Source: CAG-882 sp050874385
GTDB lineage: Bacteria; Bacillota; Clostridia; Lachnospirales; Lachnospiraceae
Assembly: GCA_050874385.1 (NCBI GenBank)
Contig: JBNMKO010000004.1
Location: 1 to 64,000 of the forward strand
Direction of reading: 5' to 3'
Length of the DNA stretch: 64,000 nt
Position 1 is the first letter of the stretch. The number at the start of each line of letters is the position of its first letter. Of this stretch, positions 33,609 through 42,600 are shown in pieces. The position numbers were made by a program, and so were the translations under genes. The notes beneath the pieces are model-generated. The model searched no databases, was not told where the DNA came from, and saw only the letters and a program-made list of their open reading frames with translations.

Positions 33609-33776
33609 ATGTACGTTGTAGGTGATTCTTGTGTTAGCTGCGGCGCTTGCGCAGCCGGATGCCCTGTAGGCGCAATCTCCGAGGGAAATGAGCATATGGA
33701 GATTAACACAGATGTATGTGTACAGTGTGGCGCTTGTGAAGCAACTTGCCCGGTTGGCGCTATCGCAGAGCAGTAA
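33609..33776 (+). CDS. 2[4Fe-4S] ferredoxin
   Basis: A 55-residue clostridial-type ferredoxin with two complete CxxCxxCxxxC motifs: C8, C11, C14, C18 and C37, C40, C43, C47. AGGAGG-like GGGAGG precedes the ATG. It is coupled to pflA and precedes a strong terminator. It is a good candidate for the electron donor that reduces the activase cluster, a job done by flavodoxin in Escherichia coli; that link is inference from position. Confidence 0.95.
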   Translation: MYVVGDSCVSCGACAAGCPVGAISEGNEHMEINTDVCVQCGACEATCPVGAIAEQ

Positions 33777-33780
33777 AAAA

Positions 33781-33837
33781 AACGGAGCCGTATGATATAC
33801 CCTGACAACAGGTGTATCTCACACAGCTCCGTTTTTT
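33781..33837. terminator. Terminator at the end of pflA-ferredoxin, convergent with the MerR-type gene
   Basis: AACGGAGC pairs with GCTCCGTT, and an inner GATATACC/GGTGTATC pair extends the stem. It ends in TTTTTTAT on the plus strand and TTTTTTT on the minus strand, so it works in both directions. Confidence 0.88.
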
Positions 33838-33907
33838 ATATATAACTACCCACCCTCATACTTTCACGCCCCGATTGGGCGTTTTTCAATGCTTTTCACA
33901 TGCTGTG

Positions 33908-34570
33908 TCACTCACTGCCTTTCTTCTTAAACAGCCTGTGATGCTTTTTGACCTTTTGACCGCGCTCACGATACGCAGCCGCCTCCTTGTTTCCCTTTTG
34001 AACTCCACGAATTGTCTCATCAAGCCTCCTAAAGCGGTCATCCTCCGCTTCCTCCCTGACACGCATCATATAGTCCATCTCCTTGATTACCTTGTCACTC
34101 ACACGCTCCGTCACCATAGCGGAAATGCTCTCCCCCAGCGCTCCGTTATTCGCAAGCAGCGAGCGGGTGACAATGTCCCCGATAATCTGTTCAAACTGCG
34201 CAAGCTTATCCTCGGAGCGTTTCATTTCAAGCTCGTCAGATGGCTGCGCGGTAACCTCTGATGTCCCAGCAGCTTCACTGTGTTCCTCCCCATGCACAGC
34301 CTGCTGTCCATCATTGTTTTCAGTATGCGTCATAGCCTGTCCCTGCAGCTCTCCGTCAAGCACAGCTTTCACTGCCTTGAGCTGAAATCCGCTTTCCTTT
34401 AGCTCCTTAATCTGCTTGAAAAGCTGAATTTGACTCTCCGTATAATACCTGTGCCCCATCTCGTTTCTTGGAATATCCAGGTTAAGCTCGTCCTCCCAGT
34501 ATCTAAGTACATGTGACTCGATTCCGGTTCGTTCCGCCGCCTCAGATATTATGTACCGTTTTTCCTCCAT
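33908..34570 (-). CDS. MerR-type transcriptional regulator
   Basis: A 220-residue protein with an N-terminal MerR helix-turn-helix (YIISEAAERTGIESHVLRYW) and wing (GHRYYTESQIQLFKQIKEL). Its C-terminal part is long and helical with a Lys/Arg-rich tail, and no effector-binding cysteines are evident. Such RacA/MerR-like proteins lacking a ligand domain are common in Clostridia, where some act in chromosome organisation or sporulation; the role here is unknown. ATG 34570 follows GGGGAG by 10 bases. A terminator-like hairpin lies just upstream. Confidence 0.85.
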   Translation of the reverse strand: MEEKRYIISEAAERTGIESHVLRYWEDELNLDIPRNEMGHRYYTESQIQLFKQIKELKESGFQLKAVKAVLDGELQGQAMTHTENNDGQQAVHGEEHSEAAGTSEVTAQPSDELEMKRSEDKLAQFEQIIGDIVTRSLLANNGALGESISAMVTERVSDKVIKEMDYMMRVREEAEDDRFRRLDETIRGVQKGNKEAAAYRERGQKVKKHHRLFKKKGSE

Positions 34571-34589
34571 TAAGAAACAACTCCCCTGC

Positions 34590-34629
34590 AAAAATAAGAC
34601 CGGATAAAGTTCTCTCCTCTATCCGGTCT
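34590..34629 (-). terminator. Intrinsic terminator of the gdpP-rplI-dnaB operon
   Basis: AGACCGGATA pairs with TATCCGGTCT (10 perfect pairs), followed on the minus strand by TATTTTTG. It lies 55 bases past the dnaB stop and immediately before the ribosome site of the MerR-type gene. Confidence 0.85.
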
Positions 34630-34647
34630 ATATAGTAACACACTATA

Positions 34648-34677
34648 AATATATTTTTTGTGTAAATCACTCGACAA
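34648..34677 (-). promoter_or_regulatory. Possible promoter of the MerR-type gene, upstream of the terminator
   Basis: TTGTCG (complement of 34672-34677) and TATATT (34648-34653) with an 18-base spacer. If used, its transcript would begin before the hairpin at 34590-34629. Confidence 0.3.
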
Positions 34678-34683
34678 ATTTCG

Positions 34684-36018
34684 CTAACTTCTCTCAAGAT
34701 TTGCAAAACGCTGTCTGTCACCAATCCATGCAAGCTCAACTGTCCCCACAGGGCCGTTTCTCTGCTTTGCTATAATTACCTCGGCAACACCCGGCTTGTC
34801 TGTGTCCTTCTTGTAGTATTCGTCCCTGTACAAAAACATCACAACGTCGGCATCCTGCTCGATAGCTCCAGACTCTCTAAGGTCTGACAGCATCGGTCTG
34901 TGGTCAGGTCTTTGCTCAACCGCTCGGCTCAACTGTGAGAGCGCAACCACAGGAACGTTAAGTTCCCTCGCAAGTGCTTTCAGCGAACGTGATATCTCGG
35001 AAACCTCCTGTTGCCTCGACTCTGACCTCGTGTTGCTCGTCATAAGCTGGATATAGTCTATTATGATAAGCCCCAAGTCGTCATGCTCTAACTTTATCTT
35101 ACGACATTTTGAGCGCATATCTGAAATCGAGATACCTGGTGTGTCATCTATGACAAGCCCTGAATTTCCTATGATTGATGCGCCCTCGACAAGCTTCTCC
35201 CACTCTGTCTCCGAGAGATTACCTGTTCTAAGGTTCTGTGCACTCACGGACGACTCCATGGAAAGAAAACGGTTCACAAGCTGAACCTTTGACATTTCCA
35301 GACTGAATATGGCGGTAGTTATATGCTTCTTACAAGCCGCATTCGCCGCGAGATTGAGCGCAAACGCAGTCTTACCCATAGAAGGACGCGCAGCAACCAA
35401 AATCATATCCGACGGCTGAAGTCCCGCCGTGCGGTAGTCAAGGTCGGTAAATCCTGTAGGAACACCAGTAACGCTTCCGGTCTGCTTAGATGCCGCCTCA
35501 ATACGGTTAATCGCCTCCATGACGACATCTTTGATTGGCGTTATATCCTCCGCGCCTCTCGACTGCAAAAGCTTAAAAAGCTGCTTTTCCGTCTCCTCTA
35601 AGATTGAATCCGCACTCATATGTCCGGAATAGCACTCCTCCATGATTGTCTCGTTGACCTTGATGACCTTGCGAAGAAGAGACTTTTCCTTTACTATTTT
35701 GGCGTAATGCTTTGCATTTGCGGACGTGGCAACAGAGTTTACCACCTCTCTCATAAAATCAAGGCTGCTGACCTCCGGAGGCACATTCATGGACTTTAGC
35801 TGTTCAAGCACTGTCACAAGGTCAACCGGTCTGCCTTCCGAGTTAATCTGCACCATCGCCTGATATATCATGCGGTACTCACTCTGATAGAAATCATCCG
35901 GCACAAGGATATCGGCAACATCAACCATCTTATCCTTGTCCATAAGAATTGAACCTATAACCGCCTGTTCAGTCTCCGCACTGTTAGGCATAACACGTCT
36001 TATTAACGTATCGTCCAC
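34684..36018 (-). CDS. dnaB: Replicative DNA helicase
   Basis: A 444-residue hexameric helicase that unwinds DNA at the replication fork. The N-terminal primase-interacting domain begins PNSAETEQAVIGSIL. The RecA-type core carries Walker A ARPSMGKTAFAL, Walker B LGLIIIDYIQLM, and the arginine-finger region LSDLRESGAIEQDADVV. The length is typical and no intein is present. It is the last gene of gdpP-rplI-dnaB, an order conserved in Firmicutes. Confidence 0.97.
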   Translation of the reverse strand: MDDTLIRRVMPNSAETEQAVIGSILMDKDKMVDVADILVPDDFYQSEYRMIYQAMVQINSEGRPVDLVTVLEQLKSMNVPPEVSSLDFMREVVNSVATSANAKHYAKIVKEKSLLRKVIKVNETIMEECYSGHMSADSILEETEKQLFKLLQSRGAEDITPIKDVVMEAINRIEAASKQTGSVTGVPTGFTDLDYRTAGLQPSDMILVAARPSMGKTAFALNLAANAACKKHITTAIFSLEMSKVQLVNRFLSMESSVSAQNLRTGNLSETEWEKLVEGASIIGNSGLVIDDTPGISISDMRSKCRKIKLEHDDLGLIIIDYIQLMTSNTRSESRQQEVSEISRSLKALARELNVPVVALSQLSRAVEQRPDHRPMLSDLRESGAIEQDADVVMFLYRDEYYKKDTDKPGVAEVIIAKQRNGPVGTVELAWIGDRQRFANLERS

Positions 36019-36022
36019 TGTA

Positions 36023-36469
36023 CTAACCCTCTACAACTTTTACAACAAGCTTGGCTATCACATCCTTGTGAAGCTTGCATACAACCTCATAGTTTCCAAG
36101 AGCCTTTATGGCATCGTTTAACACCATCTTCTTCTTGTCGATATCTATATTGTGCTGTGCTTTTAACTCCTCAGCAATCTCCTTTGTGGACACGGAGCCG
36201 AACACTCTTCCGTCCTTTCCGGACTTGAGCTTTACAACCACCATCTTGTCCTCAATCTCCTTTGCAAGCTCCTTGGCATTTGCAAGAGCCTGTGCCGCAA
36301 GCTTATCCTCGTGAGCCTTCTGAAGCTTTAAATCGTTCATGTTCTTTGCATTTACCTCTATTCCAAGCTTCTTAGGAATGATAAAATTGCGGGCATATCC
36401 CTCGCTGACATTCACCTTCTGACCCTTTTTTCCAAGTGCCTTTACATCCTGTAATAAAATAACTTCCAT
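36023..36469 (-). CDS. rplI: 50S ribosomal protein L9
   Basis: 148 residues with the two-domain L9 layout. The N-terminal rRNA-binding domain is MEVILLQDVKALGKKGQKV with GYARNFIIPKK. A long connecting helix follows, then the C-terminal domain (FGSVSTKEIAEELKAQHNIDIDKKK). The start overlaps the gdpP stop by one base and dnaB follows after 4 bases, so the three are translated from one message. Confidence 0.97.
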   Translation of the reverse strand: MEVILLQDVKALGKKGQKVNVSEGYARNFIIPKKLGIEVNAKNMNDLKLQKAHEDKLAAQALANAKELAKEIEDKMVVVKLKSGKDGRVFGSVSTKEIAEELKAQHNIDIDKKKMVLNDAIKALGNYEVVCKLHKDVIAKLVVKVVEG

Positions 36470-38511
36470 TATATTTCTCCTTCCTCTATCATGCTGTCCA
36501 AAGTCTTTTTGACAAGAGCTATCGCCTCGTCAACGCTCATGTCCTTTAACTGTGCCCCGGCTATGGTCATGTGGCCGCCTCCGCCGAGCTTCTCCATTAT
36601 GAGCTGTACATTCACCTCGTCAATCGACCTTGCACTCAGATATACTTCATTATTAAAATAAGTAAATACTATTGAAGCCTTGACTCCATTTATATTTAAA
36701 AGCTCATTCGCCGCCTGCGCCCCCACAATCGTAGGGCTCTCAAGATTAGCACTAGGACACACCGCAAGCGCAAAGCTGTCCCTGTAAACCTCCGCATGGC
36801 GAACCGCCTCGGCTCTCGCCTTGTACTCGTCCATGTCATCCCTCAAGAGCTTGCGCACCTTGATAATATCCGCGCCGCTTCGCCGTATAAACGCAGCCGC
36901 CTCAAAGGTTCTGACACCCGCCTTGTTGGTGAAATTGTTGGTATCTACAATGATACCTGCATATATGGCATTTGCCTCCGCCGATTTGAGCTTGACGTTA
37001 TCGCCTATATACTGCAAAATTTCCGCAACCATCTCACAGGTCGATGAGGCATACGGCTCTATATATGAGAGCACTGCATGTTCAATAGTGTCACCGCTCT
37101 GTCTGTGGTGGTCAAGAACAACTATCGTGCGGCACTTTCCTATAAGCTCAGGACACTCCGTGTATCCCGGACGGTTTACATCCACAACCACAAGCAGGGT
37201 GTTGTCGGAGACATACTGCATCGCCTCACTGTTCTTTATAAACAAGTCCTCCTCGTACTCGGCTACTCCGGTAAAGGTCTCCACGGTAGGTCTAAGCGAC
37301 CTGTTGACATCGTTTAAAACAATGTTGGCATGCTTATTTAGCGCCTTTGATGCCCTGTATATTCCCACAGCAGCGCCTAGAGCATCCGCATCGCTTATCC
37401 TGTGACCCATTATAATCACATTGTCCGCAACCTCTATAAGCTCTCTTAGCGCATGTGCCTTGACTCTCGCCTTAACCCTCGTGTTCTTCTCAACGGTTGT
37501 ACTCTTTCCGCCAAAGAAGGTCGTCTGCTCGCCCTCCTTAACCACCGTCTGGTCGCCGCCGCGCCCAAGCGCAAGGTCAATTGCGGCTCTCGCCATATCG
37601 TAATTCTTGTTAAACGTGTCATATCCGGCAGCGATACCGATACTCAGCGTAACCGCCATCGCATTTCCTATATCTGTGTTTTTCACATCCTCAAGAATTG
37701 AGAACTTGTCCTCCCTGAGCGCCTCGAGATACTTATAATTAAACACAAGAAGATACTTGTCCTTCTCAAGCTTCTTTACAATACCGTTTCCGTTTGTTAT
37801 ATACTTGCTTATCTTTCTCTCAACCAGACCTGCAAGCAGTGAACGCCTCAGCTCATCTATGCTCTCAAGAGCCTCATCGTAATTATCTATATATATAAGA
37901 CCTACAACAACTCTCTCATCGTGCATTCTCTGGAGATACTCCTTCTCCTCCGTGTCGTCAAAAAGATACAGCGCCATAAGCGCCGGGACATCCTTGGCAC
38001 TCAAAAGGGAATTGTCCTCCATAAGAGAATTTATCGACAGTCTCTTAAAATCTGCCCTGTAACTTCGCCCATCATACATGATATCGGCAGAAAATTCCTC
38101 GTCATCCGTACTAAAAAGCTGTGGGTCGATATCCTCAAACACTGCCATGATGCTTTTTTTGTATACATTCTCATTATTCAAAACATTTTTAAACTCTTTG
38201 TTGAGCCATATTATCTTTCCATTCTCATCTATAAGACCATACGGAACCTTGAAATCCTCCAAGAGCGTCTTTTGAGCCTGTGCGTAATCCGCCGCAAACT
38301 CGACCATCGCCTTGGTAAGAAGAGGCTGCCTTCTCAGGAGAAAAACAAGCGCACACACACCATATATTATGGTAAATGCCACCCCGACAATACCGCATGT
38401 TATATTCTGCGTAAACAGAACAATATCAAGTATCAAAAGTAATATCGCTGAATACAATGGCCACATAATATATATCTTAAACTGACCCTTATATTGAATC
38501 TTTTTGTTCAT
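36469..38511 (-). CDS. gdpP: Cyclic-di-AMP phosphodiesterase GdpP
   Basis: A 680-residue membrane protein that hydrolyses c-di-AMP to pApA. Two transmembrane helices near the start are followed by a degenerate PAS domain (~60-150), a degenerate GGDEF domain (~175-300) and the DHH-DHHA1 catalytic unit. Metal-binding motifs are visible: MGHRISDADALGAA, VVVDVNRP, VVLDHHRQ and IVDTNNF, plus GGGGHMTIAGAQ in DHHA1. ATG 38511 has GGGAGG upstream; the open frame extends 26 codons further without support. It is the first gene of gdpP-rplI-dnaB. Confidence 0.95.
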   Translation of the reverse strand: MNKKIQYKGQFKIYIMWPLYSAILLLILDIVLFTQNITCGIVGVAFTIIYGVCALVFLLRRQPLLTKAMVEFAADYAQAQKTLLEDFKVPYGLIDENGKIIWLNKEFKNVLNNENVYKKSIMAVFEDIDPQLFSTDDEEFSADIMYDGRSYRADFKRLSINSLMEDNSLLSAKDVPALMALYLFDDTEEKEYLQRMHDERVVVGLIYIDNYDEALESIDELRRSLLAGLVERKISKYITNGNGIVKKLEKDKYLLVFNYKYLEALREDKFSILEDVKNTDIGNAMAVTLSIGIAAGYDTFNKNYDMARAAIDLALGRGGDQTVVKEGEQTTFFGGKSTTVEKNTRVKARVKAHALRELIEVADNVIIMGHRISDADALGAAVGIYRASKALNKHANIVLNDVNRSLRPTVETFTGVAEYEEDLFIKNSEAMQYVSDNTLLVVVDVNRPGYTECPELIGKCRTIVVLDHHRQSGDTIEHAVLSYIEPYASSTCEMVAEILQYIGDNVKLKSAEANAIYAGIIVDTNNFTNKAGVRTFEAAAFIRRSGADIIKVRKLLRDDMDEYKARAEAVRHAEVYRDSFALAVCPSANLESPTIVGAQAANELLNINGVKASIVFTYFNNEVYLSARSIDEVNVQLIMEKLGGGGHMTIAGAQLKDMSVDEAIALVKKTLDSMIEEGEI

Positions 38512-38550
38512 GTGATATATCCTCCCAAAGCAGCAACCGCTACTTCTACC

Positions 38551-38579
38551 ATTATACCATGAATTATGATGAAAGACAA
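38551..38579 (-). promoter_or_regulatory. Promoter of gdpP-rplI-dnaB
   Basis: On the minus strand TTGTCT (complement of 38574-38579) and a perfect TATAAT (38551-38556) are 17 bases apart, 40 bases before the gdpP start. Confidence 0.7.
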
Positions 38580-38589
38580 GACAACACAA

Positions 38590-38617
38590 AGCCGGGAAGA
38601 CGACTTCCCGGCTGTTT
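38590..38617. terminator. Terminator hairpin at the end of the carbohydrate operon
   Basis: AGCCGGGAAG (38590-38599) and CTTCCCGGCT (38604-38613) form a perfect 10-bp stem with loop ACGA. The T-run is better on the plus strand (GTTTT) than on the minus (TTTGTG). It lies 17 bases past the GH5 stop and should end that transcript. Confidence 0.75.
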
Positions 38618-38629
38618 TAAGTATCTTAT

Positions 38630-39640
38630 TTAATTCAATGCTTTCTTTATTCCCTCAAGTACCTTAGGATATTGGCACTTATAGGTATGTCTGTCAAACA
38701 ATCCGAAGCGTTCCCCTTCTCCCTCGAAAAGTCCGTTGTCCCACCATATACAATGTATTCCGACCTTTTTTGCCGCGCCAATATAATACTCAACCCACGC
38801 CGCCCGGTCATCCTCATTGTCCTTGTTCATCGCGCCAAACTCGCCTATTATGACAGGAATACCTTTTCCCGTAAAACGCTTATGCAGTTCTTCCATAAGA
38901 CTGTCTATCATCATGGTGTCATGCTGCCACTCTGACCTGCCCTTTGTGTTCAGGGCAAAATCATACGGCTCGTATGCGTGTACTGACACGATAATTCTGT
39001 CATCATCGGGAATTGCAATATGCTTAATTCCCTCGGTACAGTTAGCCGCATAGCCGGGTATCATAAGATACCTTGTCTTGTTAAAACCTGTTCCTGCACG
39101 AACCGCGTCCACAAAAGCCGCATTTGTCGCATTTACGACCTCCCAGCCCTCATCATCGCCGCCGTTCCACTCAAGAGGTGTACCGACCTTTCTAGGCTCA
39201 TTCTGCCCCTCAAAGATAAGATGCTCATCATATCCTGCAAACTCCGCCGCAATCTGGCTCCAGAGCGCCGTCATTATAATACATGCGCGCTCCTCGTTGT
39301 CATAGTAAGGATAATTCCAATCCTCATGGTGAAGATTGAGTATCACATACACACCCCTGCTGTATGCGTAGTCGACAACCTCCTTCACACGGCGCATCCA
39401 CGCTGCATGTATCGTGTATTCAGGTGCAGCCCCAAAATGCCCAGTCCATGTAACCGGTATTCTTATAATATTCATCCCGGCAGAAATATAGGCATCAATG
39501 AGCTCCTGCGTAATCATCGGATTTCCCCAGCATGTCTCCGAATTCCCGGTGGCTTCCCCATGCTTAACTCCCTTTTCAAACGCATCAAGCGTGTCACCTA
39601 TGCTTATTCCCACCCTAATATCTTTTATAATGTCCTGCAT
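38630..39640 (-). CDS. Cytosolic GH5-family glycosidase
   Basis: A 336-residue TIM-barrel enzyme of clan GH-A. The barrel starts at GISIGDTLDAFE. Catalytic residues are the Glu in FEGQNEPRK (acid/base) and the Glu in VIIGEFGAM (nucleophile), with NIIRIPVTW and NLHHEDW as substrate-site strands. There is no signal peptide or carbohydrate-binding module, so it should act inside the cell on imported oligosaccharides. It is the last gene of the operon, 11 bases after the GH130 gene. Subfamily and linkage (beta-mannan, glucomannan or beta-glucan) cannot be fixed by eye. Confidence 0.88.
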   Translation of the reverse strand: MQDIIKDIRVGISIGDTLDAFEKGVKHGEATGNSETCWGNPMITQELIDAYISAGMNIIRIPVTWTGHFGAAPEYTIHAAWMRRVKEVVDYAYSRGVYVILNLHHEDWNYPYYDNEERACIIMTALWSQIAAEFAGYDEHLIFEGQNEPRKVGTPLEWNGGDDEGWEVVNATNAAFVDAVRAGTGFNKTRYLMIPGYAANCTEGIKHIAIPDDDRIIVSVHAYEPYDFALNTKGRSEWQHDTMMIDSLMEELHKRFTGKGIPVIIGEFGAMNKDNEDDRAAWVEYYIGAAKKVGIHCIWWDNGLFEGEGERFGLFDRHTYKCQYPKVLEGIKKALN

Positions 39641-39651
39641 ATTCCACCGAC

Positions 39652-40674
39652 CTATCTCTTCCCAATCTCCGTATCAGTTGTGTTCACGACGCTGTGCTCC
39701 TTGATATATCCCACAACCTCATCGAGAGTCGTGAACGCAAGTCCGACATAGCTGTCGGCGCATCCATAGTAGATTGCAATCTTTCCAGACGCTGAGTCGT
39801 GAATTGTGGCACATGGGAATGTTACATTTGGAACAAATCCTCTCTCCTCATACCACTGCTCAGGTGTTAAAAGGAAATTCTCACAGCGGTATAAAACCTT
39901 TGAAGGATTGTCTATGTCTAATATTGCTCCTCCGATGGAGTAAACATATCCGTTGCATGTTCCGCTCACACCATGGTAGAACAACAGCCACCCTTCCGTC
40001 GTCTCAATAGGTGCTGCACCTCCTCCAATCTTTAAGGACTCCCACCACTCGTTTCCGCGGCTCATGACATGTCTGTGCTTTCCCCAATATACGAGGTCAG
40101 GGCTCTCACTCACAAAAATATCTCCAAACGGTGTGTGTCCGGAGTCAGACGGACGTGAGAGAAGCACAAAATTGCCGTTAATCTTTCTAGGGAATAAAAC
40201 CGCATTCCTGTTAAAAGGAAGGAACGGATTTTCAAGTCTTGTGAAGGTCTTGAAATCCTTTGTCTTAGCCATTCCGATGGCTGCCCCGTAGAAATCCTGA
40301 CACCAGATTATGTAGTATGTGTCCTCGACCTTTACAAGTCTTGGGTCATACGCATATATAGGCATGAAATCGTTGCCGTCCTCATCCTTGAAAGGAATCT
40401 TGTCCTTGTCAAAATTCCAGTGGATACCGTCATCACTTCTTCCAAGATATATATAAGGGATGCCGTTTGTCTGCTCTCCTCTGAAAACCCCGATAAACTT
40501 TCCCTCATACGGCATTACCGCACTGTTAAATATTCTCGCAACATTCTCAAGTGGGTTGCGGTCTATAATAGGGTTCTCGGAATATCTCCAAACAGGAGCT
40601 CCCTTGTGACCCTCCGGCTTATCCTGCCATGGCACATTAGGTACCGCTGGCGCAATCATTTTAAGTTCTGACAT
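39652..40674 (-). CDS. GH130-family beta-mannosyl phosphorylase
   Basis: A 340-residue five-bladed beta-propeller of GH130. Motifs include NPIIDRNPLENVARIFNSA, GIPYIYLGRSDDGIHW and YDPRLVKVEDTYYI, which holds the catalytic Asp, plus FPRKINGNFVLLSRP and WLLFYHGVSGT. Family members cleave beta-1,4-linked mannosyl-oligosaccharides or mannosyl-glucose with phosphate to give mannose-1-phosphate, saving ATP. There is no signal peptide, so it is cytoplasmic. It sits between the lacI-type gene and the GH5 gene and, with the secreted GH26, supports a mannan-degrading role for the locus. Confidence 0.92.
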   Translation of the reverse strand: MSELKMIAPAVPNVPWQDKPEGHKGAPVWRYSENPIIDRNPLENVARIFNSAVMPYEGKFIGVFRGEQTNGIPYIYLGRSDDGIHWNFDKDKIPFKDEDGNDFMPIYAYDPRLVKVEDTYYIIWCQDFYGAAIGMAKTKDFKTFTRLENPFLPFNRNAVLFPRKINGNFVLLSRPSDSGHTPFGDIFVSESPDLVYWGKHRHVMSRGNEWWESLKIGGGAAPIETTEGWLLFYHGVSGTCNGYVYSIGGAILDIDNPSKVLYRCENFLLTPEQWYEERGFVPNVTFPCATIHDSASGKIAIYYGCADSYVGLAFTTLDEVVGYIKEHSVVNTTDTEIGKR

Positions 40675-40761
40675 ACATACCTCCCGACACTGTACGCATA
40701 AATATGCCGCATATACAAATGCAATATATACCGGATTGCTTTAGCATACTGTCTAATAATT

Positions 40762-41805
40762 TTATTTTGTTGTTGCAGGGCTTGTCCCAGGACACTGTGC
40801 CACAGAGTCGCGGACAATCATTTTTCCGCTTATGACCTTGCGCCCTCCTAAGTTTTCCTCGCCCTTTAAAAGCCTGATTATTATTTCCACTGCATTTTTT
40901 GTCATCTCTTCTATATTGACCTCGATGGTTGTAAGCTTCGGCAAATTGTAGTCAAACTCAGCCGAATAATTGTCAAATCCAACCACCGATATATCCTGCG
41001 GCACGCGGTAGCCCTTGCTTATAAGAAGCCTCATAAGCAGATTGGCTGTGCTGTCACAGTTGCACACAAACGCCGTCGGCATCTGTTTTGGAAGCCTGAT
41101 ATCTATAAAATATCCCTCCTCATTGCGGTCAGGTATTATATAGTCATCCGGCATGGTGAGCTGATGGATTATAAGCGAACGATAATATCCAAGATATCTG
41201 TCCAATATGCTCGCTGTTGCGTCAATGCTCCCGACATAGGCAATTTTTCTATGTCCCATGCTCACCAGATAATTGGTTAACATATATGTGCCATATACAT
41301 TGTCATTTATGACACTCGGCACTTCCATAGTCCTGTCATAGAAATCAAGATACACTATCGGCAGCTTAGTCTCCCTCAATACCTTTAGATAGTTCGACTT
41401 CATCTGCCCAAGAACGATAATCCCATCCACTTTCTTCTCCGTAACGATATCAGGCATTGTGCGCTCTGCAAGCATCTTCGCTGTTATTGCCTCCATAATC
41501 ACGGAATAATGGAACTGTGACATCTGCTTGTTGATGCTGTTGTACATCTTCATATAGAAAGGAAATACCGTTGTGGAGTTGTCTACATAATGCTCCTCGA
41601 CAATAACTCCGATGTTATAGCTGCGCCCGCGGCGGAAGCCATCTCCTATTCCGGTATATTTATAGCCCATCTCCTCCGCTGTGGATTTTATCACCGCGCG
41701 AAGCTCGGCACCCACACCTTCCTTGTCAGTGAGTGCCTTTGAGACTGTCACCGTGCTTACGCCGACTTTTTTTGCAATATCTCTCATCGTCACATTCTTT
41801 GCCAT
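40762..41805 (-). CDS. LacI-family transcriptional regulator
   Basis: A 347-residue repressor. The N-terminal helix-turn-helix is MRDIAKKVGVSTVTVSKAL with the hinge AEEMGYKYTG, and a periplasmic-binding-protein-like ligand domain follows (IGVIVEEHY, GIIVLGQMK, VNDNVYGTYML-like NDNVYG, VCNCDSTANLLMRLL, SVVGFDN). It lies inside the carbohydrate operon, 15 bases after the second DUF624 gene, and is the best candidate to bind the dyads in the 59905-60330 region. The effector is probably a sugar or oligosaccharide released by the encoded hydrolases. Confidence 0.94.
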   Translation of the reverse strand: MAKNVTMRDIAKKVGVSTVTVSKALTDKEGVGAELRAVIKSTAEEMGYKYTGIGDGFRRGRSYNIGVIVEEHYVDNSTTVFPFYMKMYNSINKQMSQFHYSVIMEAITAKMLAERTMPDIVTEKKVDGIIVLGQMKSNYLKVLRETKLPIVYLDFYDRTMEVPSVINDNVYGTYMLTNYLVSMGHRKIAYVGSIDATASILDRYLGYYRSLIIHQLTMPDDYIIPDRNEEGYFIDIRLPKQMPTAFVCNCDSTANLLMRLLISKGYRVPQDISVVGFDNYSAEFDYNLPKLTTIEVNIEEMTKNAVEIIIRLLKGEENLGGRKVISGKMIVRDSVAQCPGTSPATTK

Positions 41806-41820
41806 AAACCACCATTCCCA

Positions 41821-42465
41821 TCAGTTATAGTACCAAATATCGCTTTGTGTGCCCTCACTCTCCGGGCGGCGCATATACTTTTTCATGACATGCTCTGCCG
41901 GAAAGGTCATTCCGAAAAATACAAGCCCCGGCAGTATCAAAACCGCCCATGGCATAAGATACACAAGAACTGCCGCCACAACGCACATAAGCACAAGTGC
42001 CGCCGTTATGTGCAGATGCTTGAAACAGATTACAAATGCCATGCTAAAGAGCTTTCCGCTGCCAAGCTCGAATCTCGACAATAATATATAGGTATAAAGC
42101 ATCAATCCAAGTAACACAAAGCCAAACACAATGTACACGCATCTTAAATAAAATGAAATCTCCGAGGCGCTGTCCTTAAAATATGTATAGTTGAATATCA
42201 ACAGTACAAAAAATATCAGATAAACTATATTAAAGCCTATCGACGAGCGAAAATTCTGCTTAAATGAACGAAAGAACTCCTTCGATACATATCCATTATG
42301 ATGCCTTATAACCTTAGCCGCCGTATAGTACGCCGCACATGTGGCTGTACCCATCGTGACAATCGGCAATGAGCACAATAGCCAAAGTACGCTAAGGAAA
42401 ATAATGTCCCCGACCTTGTTCATAAATCTGCCATACGCAGAGTCTATACCAAAAATTGATGCCAT
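41821..42465 (-). CDS. DUF624 (YesL-type) membrane protein
   Basis: A ~214-residue integral membrane protein with about five helices. The N-terminal family signature is FGIDSAYGRFMNKVGDIIFL with LWLLCSLPIVTMG. I place the start at ATG 42465 (MASIFG); the frame is open 20 codons further upstream but the family begins here. DUF624 genes accompany ABC sugar importers and glycosidases in Firmicutes, and the function is unknown. This is one of two copies in the operon, the other being at 57541. Confidence 0.88.
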   Translation of the reverse strand: MASIFGIDSAYGRFMNKVGDIIFLSVLWLLCSLPIVTMGTATCAAYYTAAKVIRHHNGYVSKEFFRSFKQNFRSSIGFNIVYLIFFVLLIFNYTYFKDSASEISFYLRCVYIVFGFVLLGLMLYTYILLSRFELGSGKLFSMAFVICFKHLHITAALVLMCVVAAVLVYLMPWAVLILPGLVFFGMTFPAEHVMKKYMRRPESEGTQSDIWYYN

Positions 42466-42600
42466 GACCTCTACACCATCCTTGCTTTTTTCTGAAAGGA
42501 GAGCCGCAAATGGCAGCCCTCCCACCAGATATTTTAATAGAGGCGTGAGTTTTAAACAATTAAAATTTAATTAACTTTTGCCTTTTTTTGCCACTTGACA

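Noticed and set aside
42526..42600. Operator or internal promoter between the second SBP and DUF624 genes
   Set aside because: The AT-rich AATTAAAATTTAATT stretch is not a clean dyad and no good -35/-10 pair was seen.
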